A stretch of DNA of 64,000 nt from DAOUBF01 sp034432795 (GCA_034432795.1 DAOUBF010000088.1:1-64000); one strand, 5' to 3'; counted from the stretch's first letter, positions 7,982 through 16,664 are shown. The notes: generated by a model not told the origin, from the sequence alone. Numbers and translations: made by a program.

Positions 7982-9529
7982 TCAGCCGAAGGGATTCCAG
8001 GTGGTGACCCGTTGCGGCTCAATTTTATACAGCACACGCACCTCGCCGGGGTAGCGCATGGCGGGCGGGTATTTGTCGCGGCCCAGGTAGCGCGGCGAGA
8101 GCTTATCCAGGTGCTCGTCTGCGCCCTCCTCGGTGATCTCCACCACCGGGCCGCGAATGAGCAGATAGCGGTTGATGTCATCGGGGTCAGGGATTTGCAG
8201 GGCAACGAAGGGCCGTTCGCGCATGTTGCGGTCCTTGAGCCGTCCCCTGGCCGAGTTAATGATCACATGCTTCCCGTCGTAGTCCACCCAGACTGAGGTG
8301 ACGTGGGGCGTGCCGTCGGGCATGAGCGTGGCCAGGTGGCCGATAGAGGGCTTCTGGAACAGGTCCAGGAAGTCCGCCGGGATAGGGCCGGCCTCCGTCT
8401 GGGCCTGGCGCCAGGCATCGTAGCGGGCAGCGAATTCGGGGTCACCGCGCCGGATGCGATTGAAGCTCACCCGCTTGCTGCGCAGGAGCAGGCGGTAGGT
8501 GAAGGGAATGGGGTCAAGATGGAGGTGGTTCTGGACGTTTTCCAGCCAGAGCAGGCTGTTGAGCGCGGCGGCCTGGAAGCGTTCCACCGGCGGCTTGCGG
8601 GCACGTTCAAAGGCAGGCAGCGCCTGAGCGACGGTGCGGTGCTCGGCGAAGGCCGTGGCGAGTGCGATGGCATCCTCCAGGGCGAGCTTGGTGCCGGAGC
8701 CGATGGAGAAGTGGGCGGTGTGGAGCGCATCGCCGAGCAGGACAACGTTTTGATGGAACCAGCGCTTGTTTTTGACCAGAGCGAAGTTGAACCATTTAAC
8801 GAAGTTGTTGGAGAGGAGCGCATGACCGCCCAGGTCCTCGCGGAAGACCTCGGCCAGAGTGGCGCAGGTCTCGGCGTCGGACATCTGGGCGAAGCCCATG
8901 TTGGCCCAGGTCTCCGGCGGGCACTCCACGATGAAGGTGGAGAGGGTCGGGCTGAAGCGGTAGGCGTGGGCGATGAACAGGCCGGCCTCGGTCTGGCGGA
9001 AGATCATCGTCAGGCCGTCAAACGGCTGTTCCGTGCCCAGCCAGATGTACTTGTTCTGGCGCACGTCCACCGAGGGATAGAAGAAGCCCTCATAGGTGCG
9101 GCGCACCAGGCTGTTGATGCCATCCGCGCCCACCAGCAGGTCGCAATCGGCGTAGTCGGCGACAGAGGTGACGTTGGTATGGAAGCGCAGGGCCACGCCC
9201 AATTGGCGGCAGCGGTCATGCAGGATGTTCAGGAAGGTGATGCGGGCAATCCCGGAGATGGGGTTGCCCGCGACTTTGATGGTCTCGCCCTTGTGGACAA
9301 CGACGACGTTATCCCAGGACTGAGAGGCGCGGCTGATGGCGGTGTAGGTTTCATGATCGTACTCATCCAGGAAGGTGAGCGTCCTTTCGGAGAAGACGAT
9401 GCCCCAGCCGAAGGTATCATTCGGCCCATCGCGTTCCACGACGGTGATGTCGTGGGCAGGGTCCAGTTTCTTCATGAGGATGGCGAAGTACAGGCCCGCT
9501 GGCCCCCCGCCGATGATGTTGATCTTCAT
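7982..9529 (-). CDS. FAD-dependent aryl-CoA-type monooxygenase fused to a PNPOx-like domain
   Basis: The N-terminal ~385 residues form a class A flavin monooxygenase: GGGPAGLYFAIL (FAD Rossmann), FGWGIVFSERTL, GADG (NAD(P)H/FAD GD motif) and GDALHTAHFSIGSG. This pattern matches the monooxygenase part of 2-aminobenzoyl-CoA and salicylyl-CoA hydroxylases. Instead of the old-yellow-enzyme half of 2-aminobenzoyl-CoA monooxygenase/reductase, the C-terminal ~130 residues (GHLATLMPDGTPHVTSVWV, NMRERPFVALQI) are a split-barrel PNPOx/F420-binding-type domain. The start at 9529 (MKINIIGGG) is chosen because the flavin motif begins there. It is the first gene of the operon with the SDR and hydratase. 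Confidence 0.8.
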   Translation of the reverse strand: MKINIIGGGPAGLYFAILMKKLDPAHDITVVERDGPNDTFGWGIVFSERTLTFLDEYDHETYTAISRASQSWDNVVVVHKGETIKVAGNPISGIARITFLNILHDRCRQLGVALRFHTNVTSVADYADCDLLVGADGINSLVRRTYEGFFYPSVDVRQNKYIWLGTEQPFDGLTMIFRQTEAGLFIAHAYRFSPTLSTFIVECPPETWANMGFAQMSDAETCATLAEVFREDLGGHALLSNNFVKWFNFALVKNKRWFHQNVVLLGDALHTAHFSIGSGTKLALEDAIALATAFAEHRTVAQALPAFERARKPPVERFQAAALNSLLWLENVQNHLHLDPIPFTYRLLLRSKRVSFNRIRRGDPEFAARYDAWRQAQTEAGPIPADFLDLFQKPSIGHLATLMPDGTPHVTSVWVDYDGKHVIINSARGRLKDRNMRERPFVALQIPDPDDINRYLLIRGPVVEITEEGADEHLDKLSPRYLGRDKYPPAMRYPGEVRVLYKIEPQRVTTWNPFG

Positions 9530-9629
9530 CCTTCCCCAGCTCCGTGTGGGGGTATTGTAGCCGAATTGTGGGGAAAATTCCAATTCCGGTTGGTAGGGGA
9601 GGAAGATAGGCCCGAACTTGCGGGCGTGT

Positions 9630-9635
9630 TATAAT
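9630..9635 (+). promoter_or_regulatory. -10 element of the methyltransferase promoter
   Basis: TATAAT at 9630-9635, 13 bases before the ATG at 9649. No good -35 box is seen at normal spacing. Confidence 0.35.
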
Positions 9636-9648
9636 TCTGCGATGGACA

Positions 9649-11367
9649 ATGAACAGCAAACGACAGGCTGCTGAAGCCCCATGCCCATTCTGCGGGCAGC
9701 CGCTGGGCAACCGATTGGGCGATCATATCCGCGAAGCGCACGGCGAGGATCGCTTTCGCCAGGCAGTGCTGCAGGCCAAAGCAGGCGGCATGCCCGATGC
9801 CGAGATCGGGGCACAGTTTGGTATCTCCTTCCGGCAGCTTGAGCGCCTGATCACTGAGACGTATAGCGTTAACGTCAGTGCACTCAGACGGCCCAAGACG
9901 GTCCGGGCCTGGCAGCCGAGGAACTTTCGGGAGGAGACGCGCAGCGTGTGGAGCTTCCGGCAGCGGGGGAATTGGGCCACGCACGACGGGCGCTACCGGG
10001 GGAACTGGTCGCCATATATCCCACGCAATGTAATCCTCAAGTATTCCGGGCCAGGCGATATTGTCCTGGATTACTTTGTGGGTGGGGGCACGACAGCGAT
10101 TGAGGCCAAGCTGCTGGGGCGGCGCTGTATTGCCAGGGACATCAATCCCGCTGCCGTAGCCCTGGCCCTGGATAATCTCAACTTCCACGTGCCCCTGGGC
10201 TTGTCTGAGGGGCCAGTCTACGAGCCGCAGGTCGCGGTGGGGGACGCCCGCGACCTGTCCGATATACCGGATGGTAGCATTGATTTAATCTGCGCGCACC
10301 CCCCCTATGCGGGCATCATTGGCTACAGCGCAGCAGCGGAAGGCGACCTCTCCCAATTACCGCTCTCTGACTTCCTCCATGAGATGGGCAGGGTCGCCCG
10401 CGAGAGCCTGCGCGTGCTGAAGCCCGGCGGCAAGTGCGCCATCCTGATCGGCGATGCGCGCAAGTCCAGGCATGTCGTCCCCATCGGGTTTCAGACGATG
10501 CGCGTCTTTCTGGACGCCGGTTTCGTCCTGCGGGAACTGATCATCAAGCGCCAGCACCACTGCAAGGCCACCGGCTTCTGGTACGCTCGCAGCCTCCAGC
10601 ACAATTTCCTCCTGTTGGCCCACGAGTATCTGCCGGTGTTTGAGAAACCGGCTGCCGGGCGCGCCGCCGAAGGACACCTGACCTGGGAATCCGGGATGCC
10701 TTATCAGATCGCCATAGCGCCGGCCTGTAGCGCGAGGGACGACACACTGGAAACGACAACGGTGTGGATTTTCCCACAGGAACACCTGGAAGCCGGGGTC
10801 AGGCGCAATCTGCTGCGGCGCTTCGCGGGCCACAATGGGCGGCTTATGGAGATTCGCTTCACTGGCGCTGCTCAGACACAAACTCAGGTGCATGGATTTA
10901 CCCCCTACCCCAGTTCTCCCCCGTCAGGGGGGAGGGGGGAGAGGCCGATGCCCTCCTCTTTGATGGGGGAGGGGCAGGGAGGGGGTGACAGGACCACTGA
11001 TGTTACTCAGGGCGAGCAGGGCGCCTCTGTGGTGGCTGTCCGCTGGCCTGAGTCGGGGCCTGCCGGGCCGCTGATCGCGGGTTATCGTGCAGCGGTCCGG
11101 CAGATCGCGGAGCAGGCTACGAGTCTGCTTCCTCAGGGCGGCTTCCTGGTGGTGGAAGCGCAAGATGTTCGCGCCGAGGGTGTGCTCTGGCCGATGGGCC
11201 TGCTGCTCTATGAGGATATGGCCGGGCAGTCGGGCCTGGCCCTCAAGGAGATTGTGATCGTCGTGCCGGAGGAGCCGTCAAGCGGTGAGTCTGGAGAGCA
11301 TCTTGAGATTGTGCACCGCTACCTGCTTGTTTACGGTGTCCGGCCTGAACTGGCCTCGCGTCCCTGA
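9649..11367 (+). CDS. Orphan DNA methyltransferase (N4/N6 type) with N-terminal C2H2 finger
   Basis: The 572-residue product begins with a C2H2-like finger (CPFCGQPLG...HIREAH) and a short helix-turn-helix-like segment (IGAQFGISFRQLERLI). The amino-methyltransferase core follows: LDYFVGGGTTAIEA (SAM-binding FxGxG) and CAHPPYAG, a variant of the (D/N/S)PPY catalytic motif. It probably methylates cytosine N4 or adenine N6 in DNA; RNA cannot be excluded. No restriction gene is adjacent. Between residues about 418 and 446 the frame runs through a copy of the GGGGGAGGGG palindromic repeat that is intergenic elsewhere in this window, adding a low-complexity Ser/Gly/Arg loop without breaking the frame. 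Confidence 0.78.
   Translation: MNSKRQAAEAPCPFCGQPLGNRLGDHIREAHGEDRFRQAVLQAKAGGMPDAEIGAQFGISFRQLERLITETYSVNVSALRRPKTVRAWQPRNFREETRSVWSFRQRGNWATHDGRYRGNWSPYIPRNVILKYSGPGDIVLDYFVGGGTTAIEAKLLGRRCIARDINPAAVALALDNLNFHVPLGLSEGPVYEPQVAVGDARDLSDIPDGSIDLICAHPPYAGIIGYSAAAEGDLSQLPLSDFLHEMGRVARESLRVLKPGGKCAILIGDARKSRHVVPIGFQTMRVFLDAGFVLRELIIKRQHHCKATGFWYARSLQHNFLLLAHEYLPVFEKPAAGRAAEGHLTWESGMPYQIAIAPACSARDDTLETTTVWIFPQEHLEAGVRRNLLRRFAGHNGRLMEIRFTGAAQTQTQVHGFTPYPSSPPSGGRGERPMPSSLMGEGQGGGDRTTDVTQGEQGASVVAVRWPESGPAGPLIAGYRAAVRQIAEQATSLLPQGGFLVVEAQDVRAEGVLWPMGLLLYEDMAGQSGLALKEIVIVVPEEPSSGESGEHLEIVHRYLLVYGVRPELASRP
10901..10988. repeat. Family A palindromic repeat inside the methyltransferase gene
   Basis: C-rich then G-rich arms (CCCCCTACCCCAG ... 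GGGGGGAGGGGGGAGAGG, then a second GGGGGAGGGGCAGGGAGGGG stretch). The same element type occurs between genes at 13361, 16769, 33915 and 38915. Here it lies wholly within an open reading frame. Confidence 0.7.
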
Positions 11368-11447
11368 AGGGTCTCCTAGGGCGGTGCGGCCGGCGGGCGG
11401 CGCGACGGGAAGCGGCCCTGTGGTATAATAGGCGCGGAGGTGGAAAG

Positions 11448-11717
11448 ATGGCACAACGTCGGCCCAGACAAGTGACGAGTCTATCCGTGCGGGGCAACCA
11501 GCCGCTCATCGGTGTCATCCTGCAGGAAGGCGGGGAAGAGATCGTGCGCTATTTTGTGGATGAACAGGCGGTGGACATGGCCTCGCCTGAAGCGAGCATT
11601 CAGAGGGCGCTTCATCTCGCAGGCGCCTGGAGTGACCTGGATTGGGATGATATGCTGGCTACGCTGGATCGTATCCGGCATGAGAGCCAACCTACTCCAC
11701 CAATGATAGGCCTATGA
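11448..11717 (+). CDS. Putative antitoxin of a PIN-toxin pair
   Basis: An 89-residue acidic-tailed small protein with GGAGGTGGAAAG just before its ATG. Its stop overlaps the start of the PIN-domain gene (ATGA), the standard arrangement for type II toxin-antitoxin operons. The N-terminus (RPRQVTSLSVRGNQPLIGVIL) could form the beta strand of a DNA-binding dimer, but no antitoxin family was recognised with certainty. The C-terminal half is the likely toxin-binding part. The assignment rests mainly on context. Confidence 0.6.
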   Translation: MAQRRPRQVTSLSVRGNQPLIGVILQEGGEEIVRYFVDEQAVDMASPEASIQRALHLAGAWSDLDWDDMLATLDRIRHESQPTPPMIGL

Positions 11718-12121
11718 GACGCTACCTGGTAGACACTTCCGTAATTGGGGCCTACCTGAACAATCGCAGTAGTGCAGTTCAGTTGCTCAGTCCGTGGATC
11801 GCCAATCGTGAGGTAGCGACGAGTATCCTCGTCTATGGCGAGATCGTTGAATATCTTAAGGGCTTACCCGATTTCCATCGCCGTCATACGCAGTTGCGTG
11901 AACTCTTGCGAGAGATCTGGCCTTATTTCCTCACGTATTCGATCCTTGAACGCTATGCTGAGATTCGCCGCCAGCTTCGCCAACCTTATGGCCCTGGTCT
12001 GATCGGCGATGTAGACACCCTTATTGCCGCTACCGCATTGGAGCGAAACCTCACAATCGTGACAACCGACCGCGACTTTCAGCGTGTCCCCGGGCTTAAT
12101 GTCCTGATGTGTGCCTTGTAA
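11714..12121 (+). CDS. PIN-domain ribonuclease, VapC-like toxin
   Basis: The 135-residue protein has the four acidic positions of a PIN nuclease: VDTSV (Asp7), YGEIVE (Glu about 43), GDVDTLIAATA (Asp about 98) and TTDRDF (Asp about 117). VapC toxins are Mg-dependent RNases that cut tRNA or rRNA when freed from the antitoxin. The gene overlaps the upstream small gene by four bases, indicating co-translation and tight stoichiometry. No operator palindrome was noted, although a -10-like TATAAT lies near 11424. Confidence 0.88.
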   Translation: MRRYLVDTSVIGAYLNNRSSAVQLLSPWIANREVATSILVYGEIVEYLKGLPDFHRRHTQLRELLREIWPYFLTYSILERYAEIRRQLRQPYGPGLIGDVDTLIAATALERNLTIVTTDRDFQRVPGLNVLMCAL

Positions 12122-12180
12122 GCCTGCTCCTCCCTGATTTTGCCTGGTCCGATGAGACAGGCGGAGAGCGCTTCCAGGCG

Positions 12181-13335
12181 CTAGAAGGTCTCCAATTCCT
12201 CTTCGTAGTCGTACGCCTCGTGCTCCCCGGCGGGGAGGAAAATAGAGAGGATCAGCAGGAACAGCCCCACCAGAACCATGCCGCCCCCGGCCAGCCCGGC
12301 GAGCCGAACCATCTCAGCCGAGAAATCCTCCGCCAGCCATTGCCCCAGGTGGATCACCGCCAGAAGCGGGCGTCCGGCTAGTGGGCGGGCAATCAGCTCT
12401 GCGAAGGATTGCTCCAGCCAGGCGGGCACAAGCAGCAGTGGGACGAGCGTGACGCCGCCCGTGATGAACAGGAGCACCCCCAACCATTGTGTCCAACCCT
12501 GCCAGCTTCGCACCGCCAACAGGTGAATCAGCCCCAGGAATAAGAGGACCGTCGCCATACCCAGGGGCAGCGCCGCGCGGATCAGGCTGGCTGCGGTGCG
12601 CAGGCTACGCAGCCGCTGAAACAACTCCTCGCCGCCGACGCGGGCGCGGATCGCGGCCACCAGGTCCACCTCACGCGCCGAGGGAGACGCACCCGGATCG
12701 GTGGCCGTGACGATCTCCCCCACGAGGCCATCAATTTGCGGCAGAAGCAGAACAGCCACCCGGTCAAGCAAACTGGCCGGGGGGGCGCAGGCCGCCAGGC
12801 TGTTGGTCGCGAGCATGGCCTGAACCTGTTGCGGCGTGCAAGGGGGTTGATCCTCCAGCATGGCGCTAATGAGTTGCCGTCCCCCTGGGCCAGTGCGCAG
12901 ACGGTCGCGGACCGGGCCGACGGGGATAGAGAGGCGCGGGTAGGGGTCGTTGCCCGCTGCCCAGACGAACAGGGCATCAATGTTGCTCTCCATCACGCCG
13001 CGCAGCCACTCCGGGGGAGCGATGGTGGGGACGATGATCCGCCAATCCTCGCTGCTCACGTTGTTGAGCAGCGAACGCACCCCTATCGGCGCAGACTGAG
13101 CCAGCGTCCGCCTGACGACCTCATCCATCAGTTCCAGCGGGAGGCGGTTATAGGCATCGTGCCGGATGAGTGCGGCTTTGTAGAAGTCAGGGTTAAACAG
13201 CGTGCGCTCCAGGACGGCGCTGTACACCACAAAGGGGATGAGAACGATCAGGGCGATGGACAGCAGGCTGGCGATCAGCCGGAACAGCTCCTGCACCAGG
13301 CAACCGAGACGACTGGACATCGTGGGCTTAACCAT
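12181..13335 (-). CDS. Multi-pass membrane protein of unknown function
   Basis: About 384 residues. An N-terminal helix (LIASLLSIALIVLIPFVVYSA) is followed by a large extracytoplasmic region of about 200 residues containing two cysteines (QPPCTPQQ and LAACAPP). Near the C-terminus come three hydrophobic helices (MATVLLFLGLIHLL, WLGVLLFITGGVTLVPLLL, GGMVLVGLFLLILSIFL) and an acidic tail. The start is uncertain between 13335 and 13320; neither has a strong ribosome site. No family was recognised and neighbours give no functional hint. Confidence 0.7.
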   Translation of the reverse strand: MVKPTMSSRLGCLVQELFRLIASLLSIALIVLIPFVVYSAVLERTLFNPDFYKAALIRHDAYNRLPLELMDEVVRRTLAQSAPIGVRSLLNNVSSEDWRIIVPTIAPPEWLRGVMESNIDALFVWAAGNDPYPRLSIPVGPVRDRLRTGPGGRQLISAMLEDQPPCTPQQVQAMLATNSLAACAPPASLLDRVAVLLLPQIDGLVGEIVTATDPGASPSAREVDLVAAIRARVGGEELFQRLRSLRTAASLIRAALPLGMATVLLFLGLIHLLAVRSWQGWTQWLGVLLFITGGVTLVPLLLVPAWLEQSFAELIARPLAGRPLLAVIHLGQWLAEDFSAEMVRLAGLAGGGMVLVGLFLLILSIFLPAGEHEAYDYEEELETF

Positions 13336-13360
13336 ACAACCGTCCGCCGGATTTGTCAAC

Positions 13361-13428
13361 GGGGGGCTGGGGTAGGGGAATCTCCCCCTCTCCCGCAGCG
13401 TGGGAGAGGGGGGGCGGGGGTGAGGGCC
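13361..13428. repeat. Family A palindromic repeat (intergenic)
   Basis: GGGGGGCTGGGGTAGGGG and CTCCCCCTCTCCCGCAGCG arms followed by TGGGAGAGGGGGGGCGGGGG. Same C/G-rich inverted organisation as the copy inside the methyltransferase gene. It lies between a membrane-protein gene and the dipeptidase gene, which are divergent. Confidence 0.7.
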
Positions 13429-13490
13429 ATATCACTGCCTCCATTTGCCCCAGGCCATACATACAGGTACAATATCCTCTCTGGTCGCCT

Positions 13491-14564
13491 ATGCTCATCG
13501 TAGACGCTCACGAAGACATTGCCTGGAACGCGTTGACCTTTGCCCGCGATGTGCGCCGCAGCGCCCACCAGACGCGCGGCCTGGAAGCGCGCAGTGACGC
13601 GCCCCGCGTGTGTGGCCCGGCCATGTTGGGCCTACCCGACTGGCTCGCCGGGGGCATTGCCGTCGTCTTCGGCACGCTGTTTGTGGCGCCGGAGCACAAA
13701 CGCCAGGGCCTGTGGGACCTGCAAACCTACCGCACGCCGCAGGAAGCCCACCACCGCGCTTCTGTCCAACTGGATTACTACCATCGCCTGGCCGACGACA
13801 CGCCCGCGATCCGCCTGATCCGCTCCAAAGACGATCTGGAGGCGGTGCTGGCGACCTGGGCTGAGGGCAGCGACCCGCAGAACCGTCAGGTCGGCATTGT
13901 CGTGGTCATGGAGGGGGCGGACCCTATTTTAGAGCCGAAGGAGGCCGAGGGCTGGTTTGAGCGCGGTGTGCGCATCGTGGGCCTGTCCTGGGTGGGGACG
14001 CGCTACGCCGGGGGCACAGGCGAACCTGGCCCGCTGACCCCCCTGGGCCGTGAACTTTTGGAGGTGCTGGCCGACCTGGGCGCGATCCTGGACCTGAGCC
14101 ATGCCTCGGAAAGGGCCTTCTTTGAGGAACTGGACCGCTACGAAGGCGCGGTCATCGCCAGCCACTCCAACCCCCAGGCATTTGTCCCCGGCGACCGGCA
14201 ACTCTCCGACACCCAGATCGTGCGCCTGGCCGAGCGCGACGGCGTGATCGGGATCGTCCCCTACAATCGGATGCTCAAGGCGGGTTGGCGCCGTGGCGAC
14301 AACCGTGCCGAGGTGACCGTGCGCGATGTGGCTGCCGCGATTGACTACGTCTGTCAGCGCGTCGGCGATGCCCGTCATGTGGGTATCGGCAGCGATTTTG
14401 ACGGCGGTTTCGGCGCAGACCAGGCGCCACTGGAGATAGACACAGTGGCCGATCTGGCAAAGATCGCCCCGGCGCTGGGCGAGATGGGCTATGGCGATGA
14501 GGACATCGCCGCGATTATGGGGGGGAACTGGCTGCGGGTCTTAAGAGCGGCCCTGCCCGACTAA
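13491..14564 (+). CDS. M19-family dipeptidase (renal dipeptidase type)
   Basis: The 357-residue amidohydrolase starts directly on the metal site: MLIVDAHEDIAWN (HxD). VVMEGADPI supplies the bridging Glu, ASHSNPQA and GIGSDFDGG further metal or substrate positions, and GNWLRVLR is the typical C-terminal helix. M19 enzymes are dizinc dipeptidases, usually broad for L-/D-dipeptides. The ATG at 13491 was chosen because the longer open frame from 13353 runs through the intergenic palindrome. It is convergent with the metal permease gene, overlapping by four bases. Confidence 0.85.
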   Translation: MLIVDAHEDIAWNALTFARDVRRSAHQTRGLEARSDAPRVCGPAMLGLPDWLAGGIAVVFGTLFVAPEHKRQGLWDLQTYRTPQEAHHRASVQLDYYHRLADDTPAIRLIRSKDDLEAVLATWAEGSDPQNRQVGIVVVMEGADPILEPKEAEGWFERGVRIVGLSWVGTRYAGGTGEPGPLTPLGRELLEVLADLGAILDLSHASERAFFEELDRYEGAVIASHSNPQAFVPGDRQLSDTQIVRLAERDGVIGIVPYNRMLKAGWRRGDNRAEVTVRDVAAAIDYVCQRVGDARHVGIGSDFDGGFGADQAPLEIDTVADLAKIAPALGEMGYGDEDIAAIMGGNWLRVLRAALPD

Positions 14565-15388
14565 CGCGCCAGCAGCCCGCTCCTGGGCGAGACCAGCAGC
14601 GCGATGAGGAAGAAGGCCGTCGCCGTCACCACGATGGCCGCGCCTGAAGCCACGTTCAGGTAATAGGACAGATATAGGCCGACCAGCGCCGAAGCCGTCC
14701 CCACCCCTGCCGCGATCAGCAGCATCCGCCGCAGGCGATCGGTCAACAGATAAGCGGTTGCCGCCGGCGTGATCAGCATGGCCACGGCGAGGATATTGCC
14801 CACCGTGCGCATGGCGATGACGATGGTCAGCGCCAGGAGTACCAGGAAGCCGTAATTCAGGGCGTCCATAGGCAGGCCCAGGGCGCTGCCGTGCGTGGGG
14901 TCAAACGAGAGCAGGAGAAGCTCTTTACGGAAGGCGAAGAGGAGCACCAGGACTACCCCGCCGACCAGGGCAATCAATACCAGATCCTCAGGCGACACGC
15001 CCAGCACATTACCGAACAAGATATGGGCCAGGTCCACCGTGTAGCCCCGCACCGTGCTGATCAACAGCACGCCCAACGCAAAGGCCCCCACGAAAACCAC
15101 GCCGATGGCCGCGTCCTCGCGCAGCCGGGCCGTCCGGCTGATCAAGCCGATGGCGAAGGCAACGAAGAGACCCGCCAGGAACGCGCCGACGAAGATATTG
15201 CCGCCGCTGAGGAAGGCGGCGGCCACGCCCGGCAAGATCGCATGAGCCATGGCGTCGCCGATGAAGGACATGCCGCGCAGGACCACATAGGTACCCACCA
15301 GGCTGCACACAATCGCCACCATCACCGCGGCGACCAGGCCGCGCTGCATGAAGCCCTGTTGGAGCGGGAGAAGCAACCAGTCCATCAT
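14561..15388 (-). CDS. Metal ABC transporter permease, ZnuB/MntB family
   Basis: This 275-residue ABC-3 permease has about eight hydrophobic helices and the family segment GTYVVLRGMSFIGDAMAHAILPGVA near the N-terminus. Such permeases move Zn2+, Mn2+ or Fe2+ with a high-affinity binding protein. It is the third gene of a minus-strand operon after a Fur-type regulator and the ATPase; the gap to the ATPase (27 bases) contains a family C repeat. No periplasmic binding protein gene is in the cluster. The regulator favours zinc as substrate, but that is inference. Confidence 0.9.
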   Translation of the reverse strand: MMDWLLLPLQQGFMQRGLVAAVMVAIVCSLVGTYVVLRGMSFIGDAMAHAILPGVAAAFLSGGNIFVGAFLAGLFVAFAIGLISRTARLREDAAIGVVFVGAFALGVLLISTVRGYTVDLAHILFGNVLGVSPEDLVLIALVGGVVLVLLFAFRKELLLLSFDPTHGSALGLPMDALNYGFLVLLALTIVIAMRTVGNILAVAMLITPAATAYLLTDRLRRMLLIAAGVGTASALVGLYLSYYLNVASGAAIVVTATAFFLIALLVSPRSGLLAR

Positions 15389-15418
15389 CGTCGTCCGTCG
15401 TCTGTTGTCCGTTGTCTA
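15389..15418. repeat. Family C repeat (GACGG-rich) between permease and ATPase genes
   Basis: CGTCGTCCGTCGTCTGTTG-type sequence. Related GACGGAGGACGG/CGTCCGTCGTC stretches occur near 7174-7187, 16911-16932, 54029-54043 and, within a coding region, at 58250-58321. Confidence 0.45.
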
Positions 15419-16225
15419 ACCAAAATGGCCATGGGCGTCGTCCACCACCAGCCGCGTCAGTTCGGCGGGCAGCACGACGAGCTGGCTGCCATAAGTTTCC
15501 GAGAGCACATCGGTATTGAATACCTCGTCCGGCGGGCCGTAAGCGATGGCGCGACGGTTCAGGCACAACACCCGGTCAAAATTGCCCATCACGGTGTTGA
15601 GATCATGGGTCGCCACTAAAACCGCGCATCCCTTCCGGCGAAAGCGGGCGATCAGTTCAAACAGCGTATGTTGGGTGGTCACGTCCACGCCGGTGAATGG
15701 CTCATCCAGCAAGAGGACCTCTGCCTCTTGGGCCAGGGCGCGAGCGATGAACACGCGCTGCTGTTGGCCCGCAGAGAGCTGGCCGATCTGCCGCCCGGCG
15801 AACGCCTCCATCTCCACCTGAGCCAACGCGTCCTGGACCGCCGCCCAATCTGCCGCGGTCGGCTGACGCAACCAGCCCAGGCGGCCATAGCGCCCCATCA
15901 TGACGACCTCCGCCACCGTGATGGGGAAATCCCAGTTCACGGCCTCGCGCTGCGGCACGTAGCCCACGCGCATGCAGCCGCGCCTGACCTCGCCGCCGAA
16001 CAGGCGGATGCGGCCCGATGACAGCGGCACCAGGCCCAGGATCGCCTTGAACAGCGTGGTCTTGCCCGCGCCATTCGGCCCGATGACGGCGATGCGTTCG
16101 CCGCAATAGACCTTCAGAGAGAGGTCCTCAAGCGCCGGCTGGCCGCGATAGGCCACGCTCACGCCGTCCAGTTCAATGACCGGCTGGTCATGTCTGTGGT
16201 GGTGATCCCGCTGCACAAGGGTCAT
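15416..16225 (-). CDS. Metal ABC transporter ATP-binding protein, ZnuC-like
   Basis: A 269-residue ABC ATPase: Walker A GPNGAGKTT, the signature LSAGQQQRVFIARAL, Walker B VLLLDEPF and switch His in ATHDL. The N-terminus carries a His cluster (RDHHHRHDQ) and the C-terminus DDAHGHFG, features common in metal importers. I chose ATG 16225, five bases before the regulator stop codon, because upstream residues of the longer frame are the out-of-frame Fur gene. It powers the permease encoded downstream. Confidence 0.9.
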   Translation of the reverse strand: MTLVQRDHHHRHDQPVIELDGVSVAYRGQPALEDLSLKVYCGERIAVIGPNGAGKTTLFKAILGLVPLSSGRIRLFGGEVRRGCMRVGYVPQREAVNWDFPITVAEVVMMGRYGRLGWLRQPTAADWAAVQDALAQVEMEAFAGRQIGQLSAGQQQRVFIARALAQEAEVLLLDEPFTGVDVTTQHTLFELIARFRRKGCAVLVATHDLNTVMGNFDRVLCLNRRAIAYGPPDEVFNTDVLSETYGSQLVVLPAELTRLVVDDAHGHFG

Positions 16226-16229
16226 GGCG

Positions 16230-16664
16230 TCACCCTGCCTGTGCCTGGCAGTTGGGACAGAGGCCGAATAACTCCAGCCAGTGGTCTTGAATGGTGAAGC
16301 CGGTGTGCCGGGCGACCGCGCCGATGATCGGGCTGAGATCGCAGTCCTCAAATTCCACCACCTGATTGCACCCCCGGCAGATCAGGTAGTGGCCGTGGTC
16401 CGCGCCGCGCAAGGCGTAGCTGTGACAGCCATCCTCGGTGTGGATGCGGCGCACCAGGCCCAGGTCGGCCAATAGCTCCATGGTGCGATAGACTGTGGTC
16501 AGGCCGACCCTGGGGTACAGGCGCCTGGCCCGGTTGAGGATCTCCGTTGGGCCGAGCGTATCGGAACTGGCGGCCATAACCTCCAGGACGGCATAGCGTG
16601 GCCGGGTGAGCCGGTAGCCGGCCTGTGCCAGCGCCTTCGCCAGGCGCTCACTTTCAGAACGCAC
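16230..16664 (-). CDS. Fur-family metalloregulator, probably Zur
   Basis: A 144-residue Fur-superfamily repressor: winged helix (AKALAQAGYRLTRPRYAVLEVM, LTTVYRTMELLADLGLV), then the dimerisation domain with HGHYLICRGCNQVVEF and CPNC for the structural zinc site. It is the first gene of an operon with metal ABC transporter genes, which favours zinc sensing (Zur), though Mn or Fe cannot be excluded. A perfect 7-3-7 palindrome lies 40 bases upstream of the start codon and is the probable autoregulatory operator. Confidence 0.9.
   Translation of the reverse strand: MRSESERLAKALAQAGYRLTRPRYAVLEVMAASSDTLGPTEILNRARRLYPRVGLTTVYRTMELLADLGLVRRIHTEDGCHSYALRGADHGHYLICRGCNQVVEFEDCDLSPIIGAVARHTGFTIQDHWLELFGLCPNCQAQAG

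Noticed and set aside
6553..9634. Two long plus-strand frames (484 and 443 codons) opposite the hydratase-SDR-monooxygenase operon
   Set aside because: Antisense to genes with intact catalytic motifs, and low-complexity in composition.
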